Source: Limosilactobacillus fermentum (GTDB taxonomy: Bacteria; Bacillota; Bacilli; Lactobacillales; Lactobacillaceae). From it: a stretch of 64,000 nucleotides of DNA. Positions 20,251-29,124 of the stretch are shown here, in pieces. The notes under the pieces were generated by a model. That model was not told the DNA's origin. It was given only the letters and a program-made list of their open reading frames with translations, and searched no databases. How positions within the stretch are numbered: the first letter of the stretch is position 1; each line of letters starts with the position of its first letter. The DNA lies in assembly GCF_013394085.1 (NCBI RefSeq), contig NZ_CP040910.1, positions 210,262 through 274,261 on the forward strand, written 5' to 3'. The position numbers and the translations under genes are program-made.

Positions 20251-22168
20251 ACTTATCTTTTTTAAGCGTTACCTTCATGATCGAATCCCCAAGTTTAACA
20301 CTCCGCTGATCAACGGGGGCCAGGGGTTCTAATTCCTGTGGTTCGGTGTAGAAAACGACCACAGAATCTTCATAACCTTGGTCTTTAATTAAATCCCGGT
20401 TAAAGTCCATTAATAATTGACCGGTGTGGACTCGTTCACCCTCGCTGCAGTGGGTAACGAAGCCTTCACCCCGCATGTTAACCGTACCAACCCCAATGTG
20501 AATGATTGTCTTTAACCCCTGATCAGAAATCAGACCGATTAAGTGCTTGGTTGAGAAGAGAAAGACGACCGTCCCATCGAAAGGTGCGTAGACGTGACCA
20601 CTCGCTGGTTGAATGGCAAAGCCAAGGCCCTTAAAGGGGTGCCCCTCGACCTGAACTTGATCTAAAGATATCAGATTCCCATCAACCGGCGCCAGTACCG
20701 TTGTCGTTCCCGTTGTTGCTGGTTCGGCTTCAACCGGGGTAAAGTCCGATTCACCCTCCGCCAACTTAGAGGTTAGTTCGTCCACAATCTCGGCGTGGGC
20801 CTTTTCGGATAGCTTAACCTTCCACAGGAAAATCACAACTGACAAGACAGCCAGGGCCAGTGGAATGTAAAAGGCTAAGCTGTTAAAGGTGGCGATCTTC
20901 TTGGCCGTCATGTCGGCAGCTGTGGCGGCGCCCGTCATCCCAGCGGCAATCACAATGTAGCCGACCAGTCCGTTGGAGAAGGCCCCGGTCAGGTTATCAA
21001 TTAAGGGCCGAATGGACAAGATCACCGCTTCGTTCCGCTCCCCGTTCTTTAACTGGCCGTATTCAATTGCGTCAGTCATGGTTAAAATAGCCACCAGCTG
21101 GGCAAAGGTGAAGTAGTAAAGGACCAGGCCGATGATTAAGAGGGTCATGTTATCGTGGGCAAAGATAAAGATCAAATAAGCCACCATCATGCAGACCATC
21201 CCGACCGTGTACAGAACCTTGCGGGGGATGAACTTGTTAAGGACGGGGTAAAGGGGCGAGGTCAAAAAAGAAATGATCATTGCGGCCATCCCCACTACCC
21301 AGTAAGTACCCGGCCGGTTCAGGACAAACTTAAAGAAGTAGTAGAGAACCCCGGTGGTGATGGTGTTGGCCAGTGAGTACATAAAGTAAGCCAAGCAGGT
21401 CCAAAGCAGTTGATCATTGTGGGCCAGGGCCCGGGCAACGTCCTTAATGGTCGTCTTTCGGTTGGCTGAAGACCGAATCAAGTCGTCCTTTTCCGTGGTC
21501 CCCGTGATGACGAAGATCGCACAGATAATTGCCAACAGGCCGATGATGGTGGCGAAGGCGAACCAGCCCGGTCCCCCCTGGGTGTGCTTACCGGTAGTGA
21601 GGAAGGTGAAGTAGGTCACGACCGGCACCACGATGATCGTCAGTCCGTTCCAGCCGATGGAGCCGGCGAAGGTCCCCATCGAGGTGTAGACCGACCGTTC
21701 ATGGCTGTCTTCACTTAAGGCTGGTACCATCCCCCAGTAGGAGACGTCAGCAAAGGCGTAAAAGACGTCCATGATGATGAAGATCAGGGCAAAGACAATC
21801 GCGTACAGGAGCCAGTTAACCTTGATTAAGCCAAAGAAACCCGTAAAGAGGGTCACGAACAGGACCGATGAAATCAGGGTCCCGGCTAAGAGCCAGGGTT
21901 TAAACTTTCCCCAGCGGCTCTTGGTGTTATCAACCACGTTCCCCAGCAGGGGGTTAACGAAAATTTCGGCAATCCGAATGATCACGATTAGGCTGGTGAT
22001 CATCCCGATTAAGCGATCGGCAATTTGGCTGGAGACCCCCGTGAACATCACTGAGGTCACGAAGACAATAAAGTAATTTGATAGGGCCCCGTAAAAGGCG
22101 GCGTGGCCCAAGTTTCCCATTCCAAAGGCAAACTTGGGGTACCAATTATTTTTCGGTTTTGCGTTCAA
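20246..22168 (-). CDS. lacS: LacS-type galactoside permease with C-terminal EIIA domain
   Basis: A 640-residue transporter. Residues ~10-460 form the twelve-helix GPH (melibiose carrier) domain, with the family sequence VDNTKSRWGKFKPWL near residue 83 and DAIEYGQLKNGERNEA near 372. Residues ~500-635 are an EIIA-Glc-like domain with the two expected His residues in LFSTKHLIGL and TIIHIGVGTVNM. In streptococcal LacS, phosphorylation of the second His by HPr tunes lactose/galactose exchange. The start is a TTG at 22168 behind AGAGGTGG. The stop codon lies at the IS30 fragment edge, so the last residue or two may be altered. No beta-galactosidase gene is present nearby. Confidence 0.93.
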   Translation of the reverse strand: MNAKPKNNWYPKFAFGMGNLGHAAFYGALSNYFIVFVTSVMFTGVSSQIADRLIGMITSLIVIIRIAEIFVNPLLGNVVDNTKSRWGKFKPWLLAGTLISSVLFVTLFTGFFGLIKVNWLLYAIVFALIFIIMDVFYAFADVSYWGMVPALSEDSHERSVYTSMGTFAGSIGWNGLTIIVVPVVTYFTFLTTGKHTQGGPGWFAFATIIGLLAIICAIFVITGTTEKDDLIRSSANRKTTIKDVARALAHNDQLLWTCLAYFMYSLANTITTGVLYYFFKFVLNRPGTYWVVGMAAMIISFLTSPLYPVLNKFIPRKVLYTVGMVCMMVAYLIFIFAHDNMTLLIIGLVLYYFTFAQLVAILTMTDAIEYGQLKNGERNEAVILSIRPLIDNLTGAFSNGLVGYIVIAAGMTGAATAADMTAKKIATFNSLAFYIPLALAVLSVVIFLWKVKLSEKAHAEIVDELTSKLAEGESDFTPVEAEPATTGTTTVLAPVDGNLISLDQVQVEGHPFKGLGFAIQPASGHVYAPFDGTVVFLFSTKHLIGLISDQGLKTIIHIGVGTVNMRGEGFVTHCSEGERVHTGQLLMDFNRDLIKDQGYEDSVVVFYTEPQELEPLAPVDQRSVKLGDSIMKVTLKKDKS

Positions 22169-22192
22169 TGTTATCCACCTCTTCGTTAGATT

Positions 22193-22218
22193 TGTAACCG
22201 GTTACATTTATCATAACA
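22193..22218 (-). promoter_or_regulatory. LacI-family operator and extended -10 promoter of lacS
   Basis: TGTAACCGGTTACA at 22193-22206 is a perfect palindrome with the central CG of LacI/GalR operators. On the minus strand TGTTATGAT (extended -10, TATGAT at 22215-22210) sits directly upstream of it. A repressor bound here would block the start region. The regulator gene next door is the obvious candidate. Confidence 0.8.
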
Positions 22219-22266
22219 AATTAGGATGGCATAACCCGCGCTGAGGCCAGAAATATTCTTGCTAAA

Positions 22267-23253
22267 TTAATTTACCTGCTTGGGAAAGGACTTGCGAAAG
22301 ACCAGTTCTAGGTCGACAAACTGATGGATATGGGACCGGTGCGGGTGGTTAATGGCATCCTGCAGGGTTTGAATCGTTAAGCGGACCACCGTCGCCTGGT
22401 CGATCCGGTAAGTGGTCAACGGTGGCGACAGGTAGGAAGCGATGTCGGAGTCGTTGATTGAAATTAAGACCGTGTCGGCGGGGACGTTAACCCGGGCCTC
22501 ATTAAAGGCTTGGAGGAGACCCACACTGAGGGTGTCAGAAGCAACAATGAAGGCAATCGGCAACTTTTCTTCCTGCAAAACCGCCTGACCTAGCTGATGG
22601 CCAGTTTGAATCGTGAAGTTTTCGCCCACGTAGCTCAGCTTCTCCAGGTGATCCCGGTTAACCAGCAGCTCGTATTCTAACTGGCGCGGGTCCGGCTGAC
22701 CCTTCGACCCGATTGCCCCGACGAAGGCGATTCGGTAATAGCCCCGCTCCCGTAAACGCTGATAGGCGTCATCGATTGCTAAGCGGAGGTTGGGCTGGAC
22801 GGAATCAAAGGATTGCGGGGCCGGGTTGACGTCAATGAAGACGCCGGCCGGAATCTTTTGGTGTAGCTTTTCCAGTTGGGCATCCGTTGATTTTTCGTAG
22901 CCGACCGCGATGAAGCCCTGGTAAGTCGACCGGTCCGCTAACAGATCGGTAAGGTTGTGGAAGGTTGAAACGTGGAAGTCGGACTCGTCTAAGGCCTTCC
23001 CAATCAGGTCCACCAGTTGCTCATAGTAGCGGTCGTGGAGGTGCTCGGTGGGGTTAATCAGGATCAGGAGGGCAATCTTAGCGGAGATCCGGACGTTGGG
23101 GTTATTCTTCCAGTAGCCCATTTCATTTGCGACCTGGAGGATCTTATCCTTGGCCTCGGTCGAAATCGATAAACTTGTGTCATCCGATAGCAGGCGGGAA
23201 ACCGTTGACTGGGAATACCCGGCTGCCTTGGCAATGTCTTTAATGGCGACCAT
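22267..23253 (-). CDS. LacI/GalR-family transcriptional regulator (LacR/GalR-like)
   Basis: A 328-residue repressor. The N-terminal helix-turn-helix is IKDIAKAAGYSQSTVSRLL (residues 4-22), followed by the hinge helix region. The sugar-binding core runs from residue ~60 to the end, with VASDTLSVGLLQAFNEARV near 240. It lies upstream of lacS on the same strand, and a fitting operator precedes lacS. It probably senses galactose or lactose (inference). Confidence 0.9.
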   Translation of the reverse strand: MVAIKDIAKAAGYSQSTVSRLLSDDTSLSISTEAKDKILQVANEMGYWKNNPNVRISAKIALLILINPTEHLHDRYYEQLVDLIGKALDESDFHVSTFHNLTDLLADRSTYQGFIAVGYEKSTDAQLEKLHQKIPAGVFIDVNPAPQSFDSVQPNLRLAIDDAYQRLRERGYYRIAFVGAIGSKGQPDPRQLEYELLVNRDHLEKLSYVGENFTIQTGHQLGQAVLQEEKLPIAFIVASDTLSVGLLQAFNEARVNVPADTVLISINDSDIASYLSPPLTTYRIDQATVVRLTIQTLQDAINHPHRSHIHQFVDLELVFRKSFPKQVN

Positions 23254-23360
23254 TTCGCCACCTCCTCTGACATATTTCCATTCATCTTAGCATAGGTTAC
23301 AGGCCGATTTAGTAAACTGACGGGAAAATAAATTTAGTAAATAATTGTAGAGTGTGAAAT

Positions 23361-23392
23361 AAAAGGGCTGAGGGAATCCCCCAGCCCTTTTT
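23361..23392. terminator. Rho-independent terminator-like hairpin
   Basis: AAAAGGGCTG (23361-23370) pairs with CAGCCCTTTTT (23382-23392). It lies upstream of the regulator gene and next to the second IS30 copy. Its original partner gene is no longer visible, so it probably belonged to a lost neighbour. Confidence 0.75.
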
Positions 23393-23434
23393 AATTCTGG
23401 CAGATTGTAAAATTTAAGTTGAACATTTAAGTGG

Positions 23435-24525
23435 GGCGAATTTACAATTGAAATGCAACACAAAGTAAAAAAATAAACCCATACCGGGTAGAATATGTTT
23501 AACGACCAAATCAAACAATTTGAGGTATCCGGTATGAGCTATAAACATCTTACTATAAAAGAACGTGAAATACTTATGTTTTTACGAGCTAAGGGGTTAT
23601 CTATCCGGGCTGTTGCGTTACGGCTGGGGCGAAATCCAAGCACTATTTCACGGGAGTTAAAACGTTGTGCAGGTAATTATTCCCCAAGCAAAGCAGATAA
23701 TGACTATCATCAAAAGCGGCAGAATTGTCACAAGAAGCGGCTATTAGACAGCCATCCACAATTACTCAAATTGTTCATTACATCTTAGATCTGCACTGGT
23801 CACCAGAGCAGATTACCGCTCGCTTTAATAAGGAACATCAATGGTGTGTTAGCTACAACACAATTTACCGTCATATCTATCAACACAATTTAGGTGAAAA
23901 GTACTCCTCACGTGGTGATACCGGTATTCAGCGCCATCTCAGACATAAACATCGGACCCGGCATTCAAAGAATACTAGACGACATCGAGAAGTACAGACC
24001 GACTATATCTCGATCCATGAGCGCCCTGGTTTTATCAACCAGCGTCAACGTATAGGTGACTGGGAAATTGATACTGTGATTGGTCGAACGGGTCACTCCA
24101 TCCTTTTAACGGTTGTCGATCGGCTTAGTCGGCTTACGCTTATCAAAAAGGTTGTGCAAAAGGACTCGCAGGAGATAAATAAAGGCTTAGTTGAACTGTT
24201 AGGGGCCATTCCTAAAGAATTTGTTCATTCTATTACACCAGATCATGGGATCGAATTTCTTCATCTTGATGAAATCAGCGAAAGGTTAGGTGTTACTGCC
24301 TATTGGCCCGATCCATATTCGCCTGAACAGCGTGGAACAAATGAGAATACAAATGGATTAATCCGGGAATATTTTCCCAAGCGAACAGATATTGATAATT
24401 ATACAGAACAGGACGTTGAACACTGCCAAAAGCAGTTAAATCAACGTCCTCGCAAAGTGTTAAACTATGAAACCCCATATGAAGTATTTTTTGACAAACC
24501 GTTGCACTTAGTTTGACAATTCGCC
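23435..24525 (+). mobile_element. IS30-family element (second, different copy), inserted in IS605 tnpB
   Basis: The ends match as inverted repeats: GGCGAATTTACAATTGAAAT with TGCAAC (23435-23459) against GTTGCA ... AATTCGCC (24501-24525). The ~1.09-kb element carries one frameshifted transposase gene and abuts the truncated tnpB on its right. Confidence 0.8.
23495..24516 (+). pseudogene. IS30-family transposase with a frameshift
   Basis: The N-terminal ~92 codons hold the helix-turn-helix (HLTIKEREILMFLRAKGLSI and RLGRNPSTISRELKR). The rest continues in the -1 frame from about 23768. The core then shows GDWEIDTVIGRTGHS, ITPDHGIEFLHL and RGTNENTNGLIREYF. The joint (CTCAAATTG) is not a classical slippery heptamer, so an indel is more likely than programmed frameshifting. 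The second-Asp motif has His where most relatives have Asn (PDHG instead of PDNG). Confidence 0.82.
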
Positions 24526-24957
24526 TGGCAAACGTCCTGATCGAAAGTAAACTACCCCTAATTTAGGCAACTTAATATGGTGATTGTCAATCACTTTAAT
24601 GTTGTGGTTAACACATTTCGAGTTATAGCTCTGTGCATACTTTCGTGACTTAAAGTGTGGAAACTTATTTTGCCCTTTAAAAAAACGCTGAAAGGCGTCG
24701 GCTAGATTGCAATTAGCGCTTTGCAAGGATGTTGATTCTGCTTGCTTCAACCAGGGATATTCTTCTTTTAATCGTTTTAGAAGATTGTTCATGCCAAAGG
24801 CATTGACAAACTTGGCGTCTGGATTGTTCTTTCGCCGCTCAATTTGCATATTAAGCATCTGATTCCACACAAAACGAGCGCAACCGAAGGTTTGCATTAA
24901 ACGGTCACGTTGCTCGGAATTAGGATATATACGCATTTTCACGGCTTTAAGAACCAT
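24526..24957 (-). pseudogene. TnpB, N-terminal remnant (IS605 element 2)
   Basis: Some 145 residues of the TnpB N-terminal part (MVLKAVKMRIYPNSEQRDRL ... KLPKLGVVYFRSGR). The sequence is cut off at the right end of the IS30 element, and the RuvC core and zinc finger are gone. The missing 3' half is not found on the other side of the IS30 copy, so the insertion came with a deletion or a later rearrangement. Confidence 0.88.
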
Positions 24958-25367
24958 TACTTTCTCCCTTGACTTTTAATGTACTTTTTTACTACTTCTA
25001 ACGGTGCACCACCAGTACTAATTAAACAATAGCTTTGGGTCCAAAAAGCGGATTCCCACAACTGACGCTTAATTTCTGGAAATAGTTTCTTAACCATTCG
25101 AGAACTTGATGATTTATAAGCGTTCAGGAACTTAGCCATCTCCGTATGCGGTGTTGCGCGGAACAAGACATGAACATGGTCAATATCATGGTTCCACTCT
25201 TGAAGATTAATACCATAAGACTGACCAACTACTACAAAACGATGTTTCAGATACTCAGATATTTCATCGTTAATGACTTTACGCCGATATTTAACAACCA
25301 TTACTAAATGATAATTGAGTAGATATACTGAGTGCTGATTTCTATCTAATTCTATTGTTATCACCAC
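24957..25367 (-). CDS. tnpA: TnpA, Y1 HUH transposase (IS605 element 2)
   Basis: 136 residues of a single-strand transposase, complete. The HUH motif is DIDHVHVLFRATP near residue 63 and the catalytic Tyr lies in WTQSYCLISTGGAP near 113. It shares a start/stop overlap with the tnpB remnant. Because the right end of the element is lost, it cannot move its own element, though it might act on related ends. Confidence 0.9.
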   Translation of the reverse strand: MVITIELDRNQHSVYLLNYHLVMVVKYRRKVINDEISEYLKHRFVVVGQSYGINLQEWNHDIDHVHVLFRATPHTEMAKFLNAYKSSSSRMVKKLFPEIKRQLWESAFWTQSYCLISTGGAPLEVVKKYIKSQGRK

Positions 25368-25441
25368 GATCCTTTAACATATACTAAATATACCATAGCG
25401 CAAAAGAAAAAGCACTATCGTGCTTTAAGGAGGCGATTCAT

Positions 25442-25463
25442 CCCCCACTTGTCGAAGTGGGGG
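25442..25463. repeat. Left-end hairpin of IS605 element 2
   Basis: CCCCCACTT (25442-25450) pairs with AAGTGGGGG (25455-25463) upstream of tnpA, as expected for the left-end hairpin recognised by TnpA. A second small hairpin (AAGCAC..GTGCTT near 25409-25424) precedes it. Confidence 0.7.
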
Positions 25464-25546
25464 TATTCTCGCCAATTATGGATAAAGCAAATTGGGCTTA
25501 GAATAACCTGATAACGTAAAGAAGTAAAGCATTTCGGAGGTGGATT

Positions 25547-26203
25547 ATGCAAGTTGAAGACGCCCTTAAATCCCGCCATGCGGTACGGGATTTTACCGAC
25601 CAACCCGTTGCAAAAGAAACGATCCAAGAAATCGTGCGCTTAGCTCAGCAAACGCCGTCCTGGGTCAACTCCGAGCCCTGGCGGGTGTACGCGGCGACCG
25701 GCCAGTCGCTGACCCAAATTCGCCAGGGGTGTTTAGACCTGGCCGCCCAAAAGGTGGCAACCAACCCGGACCTTAAAACGATGAGCCGGGACGACTGGGA
25801 CGCCCGGCCGCAAAAACTGATGAAGGACTGGGGTCACGACCTGGTGCATTCCTTTACCGACTTTGACGAGGCCCACACGGTGATGACCGGGGCCAGCGAC
25901 GCCTTGAATAACGCCCCGGCGATTCTCTTCGTCACGATCCCTAAGCAAACGCCGGACTGGGCGATCCTAGACGCCGGGGCCTTCATGCAAAGCCTCTTGC
26001 TGGCGGCGACGGCCAAGGGGTTGGGGTCGATTCCAACCTACAACAGCGTCCGCTACCCGCAGGTGGTCCGCCAAGTACTGGGGATCCCGGAAACAGAGCG
26101 GCTCCTGGTCGGGGTCGAGCTCGGCTACGAAAGCTCGGCCAAGGTCAATGCCTTTCGGGCCCAGCGCCCGGACCTCAGTGATGTTTTAGAAATTTCAGAA
26201 TAG
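25547..26203 (+). CDS. Nitroreductase-family FMN oxidoreductase
   Basis: A 218-residue NAD(P)H-dependent flavin enzyme. The N-terminal ALKSRHAVRDFTDQPV holds the FMN-phosphate-binding Arg/Ser residues. PSWVNSEPWRVY near residue 44 and GLGSIPTYNSVRYPQVV near 158 are family landmarks. It is related to the second nitroreductase at 58280. The start ATG follows TCGGAGGTGG. It heads a run of oxidoreductase genes of which most others are broken, so a role in detoxifying quinones or aldehydes is possible but unproven. Confidence 0.92.
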   Translation: MQVEDALKSRHAVRDFTDQPVAKETIQEIVRLAQQTPSWVNSEPWRVYAATGQSLTQIRQGCLDLAAQKVATNPDLKTMSRDDWDARPQKLMKDWGHDLVHSFTDFDEAHTVMTGASDALNNAPAILFVTIPKQTPDWAILDAGAFMQSLLLAATAKGLGSIPTYNSVRYPQVVRQVLGIPETERLLVGVELGYESSAKVNAFRAQRPDLSDVLEISE

Positions 26204-26208
26204 GGGCG

Positions 26209-26940
26209 ATTACTATCATCCAATACAAAACCGTTAACGTCGACGGCCTCGACGTCTTTTACCGTGAAGCGGGCGACCCAAGTAAGCCGGCCTTTGTCCT
26301 CTTGCACGGCTTCCCGTCGTCATCGAGTATGTTTCGCAATCTAATGCCGCTGTTGGCCCGTGATTTCCACGTGCTGGCGCCGGATTTGATCGGTTTTGGT
26401 AACTCGGCAGCGCCCAGTCGCGAATCGTTTGAGTATACCTTTGAGAACCTGACCAAGAACGTGGCCGGCTTCTTAGCCGCGCTCAAGGTCGACCAATACT
26501 TTTTGTATGTCTTTGATTACGGAGCCCCGATCGGGTTTCGCCTGGCGATGCGCCAGCCAGAGCGGGTGCTGGGCATCGTCAGCCAAAACGGCAATATCTA
26601 TCAAGAAGGGCTGGGGCCGAAGTGGGCAGAACGGGCTAAGTACTGGGCCAATCCAACCCCGGAACCGCGGGCGCAATACGAAAGCGCCTTTGCCCCGGAG
26701 ACGATTAAGGGCCAGTATTTGACCGGCGAAAAGCCCGGTACGGTCGGCCCGGATGGCTATTCCTTAGACATCGCCCACACCACGGAGCCGGGTTACGCCG
26801 AGCGCCAAGACGACCTGATCTTCGATTACCAGACCAACGTCGCCTTGTACCCGCAGTTTCAAGACTATGTCCGCCAGTACCAGCCGGAAAACCTGGCGGC
26901 TTGGGGCAAAAACGACCCCTCTTTTATCTACCCGGGGGCA
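26209..26940 (+). pseudogene. Alpha/beta hydrolase (haloalkane dehalogenase/epoxide hydrolase type), truncated
   Basis: Roughly 243 codons of an alpha/beta hydrolase: oxyanion region LLHGFPSSSSMF, strand LAPDLIGFGNSA and the Asp-type nucleophile elbow in YVFDYGAPIGFRLA. The frame opens with ATT ACT ATC, where relatives have ATG, so the normal start seems mutated. The 3' end breaks off after NDPSFIYPG and runs into foreign coding sequence, removing the catalytic His. It follows the nitroreductase stop by 5 nt. Confidence 0.8.
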
Positions 26941-27881
26941 CCAAGGTCTTAATTGCGACCGGCCTGGCCGCCATGGCACGTTTAAAGGCCGCCCATCAGC
27001 AGCTGAAGGAGGTCGCCACGGCGTTGAGCACGACCCCGGAAGAGGTGGTCGCCGCCGCTAGCGACCTGCTGGCCAAAAACAAGGCCCTCAAAAAGCAACT
27101 TAAGGCCGCTACCAAAGCGCTAATGGCCCAGCAGGCGGCGCAGGTGCTGGCCAGTGGCCAACAAGTCAACAAGGTCCATATTGAAAGCGCCGGCGACATT
27201 TCGGTGTTGGCGCCGTTAGTCCTAAAGGGGGCTGGCGAAGAAACGCTCCTGTGGGCCAAGCTCCAGGCGGTGGTGGATGAAATCAAGGCCGCCGGGGGCC
27301 AAGCTAGCTACCGGACTGTTGACGTCACCGACTTGCAAAGCGTCAAGGACTTGGTGGCGGCCGCCCAAGCAGAATTTGGTGGCCTCGACGTCATCTACAA
27401 TAACGCCGGGATCATGCCGAACTCGCCGATGAGCGAGGTCTGGGTTGACGAGTGGAACGCCATGATTGAGATCGATTTAAAGGGGGTCTTAAACGGGATT
27501 GCGGCGGTCTTGCCGGTCTTTAAGGCCCAAAAGCACGGCCACATCATCGCCACCTCCTCCGTGGCCGGGGTGAAGAATTACGTCGGTTCCGGGGTCTACG
27601 GGGCCGCCAAGTGGGGCGTGCGCAACGCCATGGAGGTCACCCGGATGGAGAGCGCCAACGAAGGCACCAACATCCGCTGCACGACCCTGTGCCCGGCCGC
27701 CATTGATACCGAGCTTCTTGATCACATCGGCTTTGAAACGACGGCCGCAAATATGAAGGCCTTTTACAAGCAGCACGCCCTGAGCCCGGAAGCGATCGCC
27801 CGGGTGGTTAACATCGCCGTCGATCAGCCCGCCGAAGTCGACATCAGCGAAGTGATAATTTACCCGACCAACCAGGCTTAA
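26936..27881 (+). pseudogene. In-frame chimera: AlaX/AlaRS-like C-terminal piece fused to a headless short-chain dehydrogenase
   Basis: One open frame (from ~26901 to the stop at 27881) joins two unrelated parts. Codons from ~26936 to ~27255 resemble the coiled-coil/DHHA1 end of alanyl-tRNA editing proteins (TKVLIATGLAAMARLKAAH, then LSTTPEEVV). From ~27256 the frame is a short-chain dehydrogenase with YNNAGIMPNSP, the catalytic Ser in TSSVAGVKNYVG and YGAAKWGVR (Tyr-x3-Lys). The N-terminal Rossmann GxxxGxG strand is missing. No ribosome-binding site or native start is seen. The AlaX assignment rests on pattern memory. Confidence 0.75.
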
Positions 27882-27910
27882 TTAACCGGCCGGCGCCCCC
27901 ATGATGTTGC

Positions 27911-27941
27911 TTGACCTCAAGTTAGGTTCAGGTGCTATCAT
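27911..27941 (+). promoter_or_regulatory. MerR-type promoter with 19-bp spacer
   Basis: TTGACC at 27911-27916 and TATCAT at 27936-27941 are 19 bp apart, and the spacer holds the dyad ACCTCAA ... TTCAGGT. Overlong spacers with a central dyad are the hallmark of MerR-family activation. It drives the broken aldo/keto reductase. A near copy lies at 29094. No MerR-family gene is in the window. Confidence 0.8.
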
Positions 27942-27966
27942 AAGGCCAACAAAGGGGGCGTTTAAA

Positions 27967-28655
27967 ATGGAAAACGTAAGGTTAAATAACGGGATAACGG
28001 CGCCGATCTTGGGCTTTGGGACCTACCAGATTAGCCCTAGCCAAACCAAGGCCGCCGTGGCTGAGGCCCTTAAGCTGGGCTACCGCAGCATCGACACCGC
28101 CCAGTACTACCGCAACGAAGCCGGGGTCGGGGCGGCGGTTAAAGAAAGCGGCCTTCCCCGCGAAGAGTTATTCATCACCACTAAGGCGATGACGACCGGC
28201 TACCGGGCCACCAAGCTGGGATCGACAATTCCCTCACTGAGGCCGGGCTGGACTACTTTGACTTGATGCTGATCCACTGGCCGATGCAAGACGACCTGGG
28301 GACTTACCGGGCGCTGGAGGAAGCCTACCAGGCCGGTAAGCTCCGTTCGATCGGCGTTAGCAACTTTAACCGCGCGCAACTAGGTGAAATCATGGCCAAC
28401 TTCCAAACGGTACCGGTACTAAAGGACCTGGCCGCTAAGTACGACCACACCACCGCCCAGGTGATGCTACGTTATTTGACCCAGCGCCAGATCATGGTGA
28501 TCCCGCGCTCAACTAATCCGGCCCACATGGCCGCCAACATCAACATCTTTGACTTTGCCCTAACCGCAGCCGACCTCGCCCGGGTGCAAGCCCTCGACGA
28601 GAAGTTCTCGCTTTCCGGCTGGCCGTCCAGCATGACCTTGGACGAAGATTACTAA
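27967..28655 (+). pseudogene. Aldo/keto reductase with frameshift and internal deletion
   Basis: The start [20 protein letters not shown] and the catalytic Asp/Tyr region ([13 protein letters not shown]) are clear. Near 28222 one base is missing, and the sequence continues in another frame ([20 protein letters not shown]). After IGVSNFNRAQLGEIMANFQ the frame jumps to VLKDLAAKYDHTTAQ, so about 45-50 residues found in relatives are absent in frame. The cofactor motif IMVIPRSTN remains. It is not expected to be active. Downstream lies csbD. Confidence 0.88.
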
Positions 28656-28717
28656 TGTGTTATAATTGGATAAATGATGTAAGAAGTAGCGGATCACAAC
28701 TGAGGAGGAATTTTATC

Positions 28718-28912
28718 ATGTCAGATAATGGAAAAGTAGATAAAATCAAGGGCACAGTAAAAGAGACCGCAGGCGATGTTACTGACGACAAGAAGCTGAA
28801 GGCCAAGGGGATCTTAGATAAAACCGTCGGCAAGGTAAAAGAAGCCGCAGAAGACGTGAAGGACACTGCGGAAGGTGTCGCTAAGGACATCAAGGAAAAA
28901 TTTGATAAGTAA
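28718..28912 (+). CDS. CsbD-family general stress protein
   Basis: A 64-residue, highly charged, Lys/Asp/Glu-rich protein with the family pattern DKIKGTVKETAGDVTDDKKL near the start, followed by a second similar helix. No cysteine and no membrane segment. CsbD proteins are small stress-induced proteins of unknown mechanism. The start ATG follows TGAGGAGGAA; a -10-like TTATAAT lies ~50 nt upstream. Confidence 0.92.
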   Translation: MSDNGKVDKIKGTVKETAGDVTDDKKLKAKGILDKTVGKVKEAAEDVKDTAEGVAKDIKEKFDK

Positions 28913-28947
28913 TCTTAAAAATCAGGGGTAACCAAGGACGCTGAATG

Positions 28948-29087
28948 TGGTACACTGAAGGCATTATCAAGATGCAAAAGTGTGTCATAGGGGGTTACCT
29001 CCAGATACAGCAAAAGTCCGGTGCGTTGGTGCTTTCTAGCCAGCAAGCCGGCTTGGGCGCCCCCATCGGCGCCTTTTTTATTTCCGA
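28948..29087 (+). ncRNA. Candidate small RNA with own promoter and terminator
   Basis: An extended -10 (TGG-TACACT at 28948-28956) is followed by ~125 nt with no sensible reading frame. The segment includes stems around GGTTACC and CCGGTGCG...AGCCGG and ends in GGGCGCC-CCCATC-GGCGCC plus a T run (~29055-29087). The layout is that of a free-standing small RNA or an orphaned riboswitch leader. I do not recognise the family. Confidence 0.4.
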
Positions 29088-29093
29088 ATTTAC

Positions 29094-29124
29094 TTGACCT
29101 CAAGTTAACTTCAGGTGCTAGGTT
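29094..29124 (+). promoter_or_regulatory. Second MerR-type promoter, -10 lost
   Basis: CTTGACCTCAAGTTAACTTC closely repeats the sequence at 27910. At the expected position 19 bp later the -10 reads TAGGTT instead of TATCAT, where the sequence joins the end of an oppositely oriented gene remnant. It looks like the broken promoter of a deleted gene. Confidence 0.6.

Noticed and set aside
23495..24516. Programmed -1 frameshift in the second IS30 transposase
   Set aside because: The joint CTCAAATTG has no slippery heptamer in the right phase and no obvious downstream stem; an indel is simpler.
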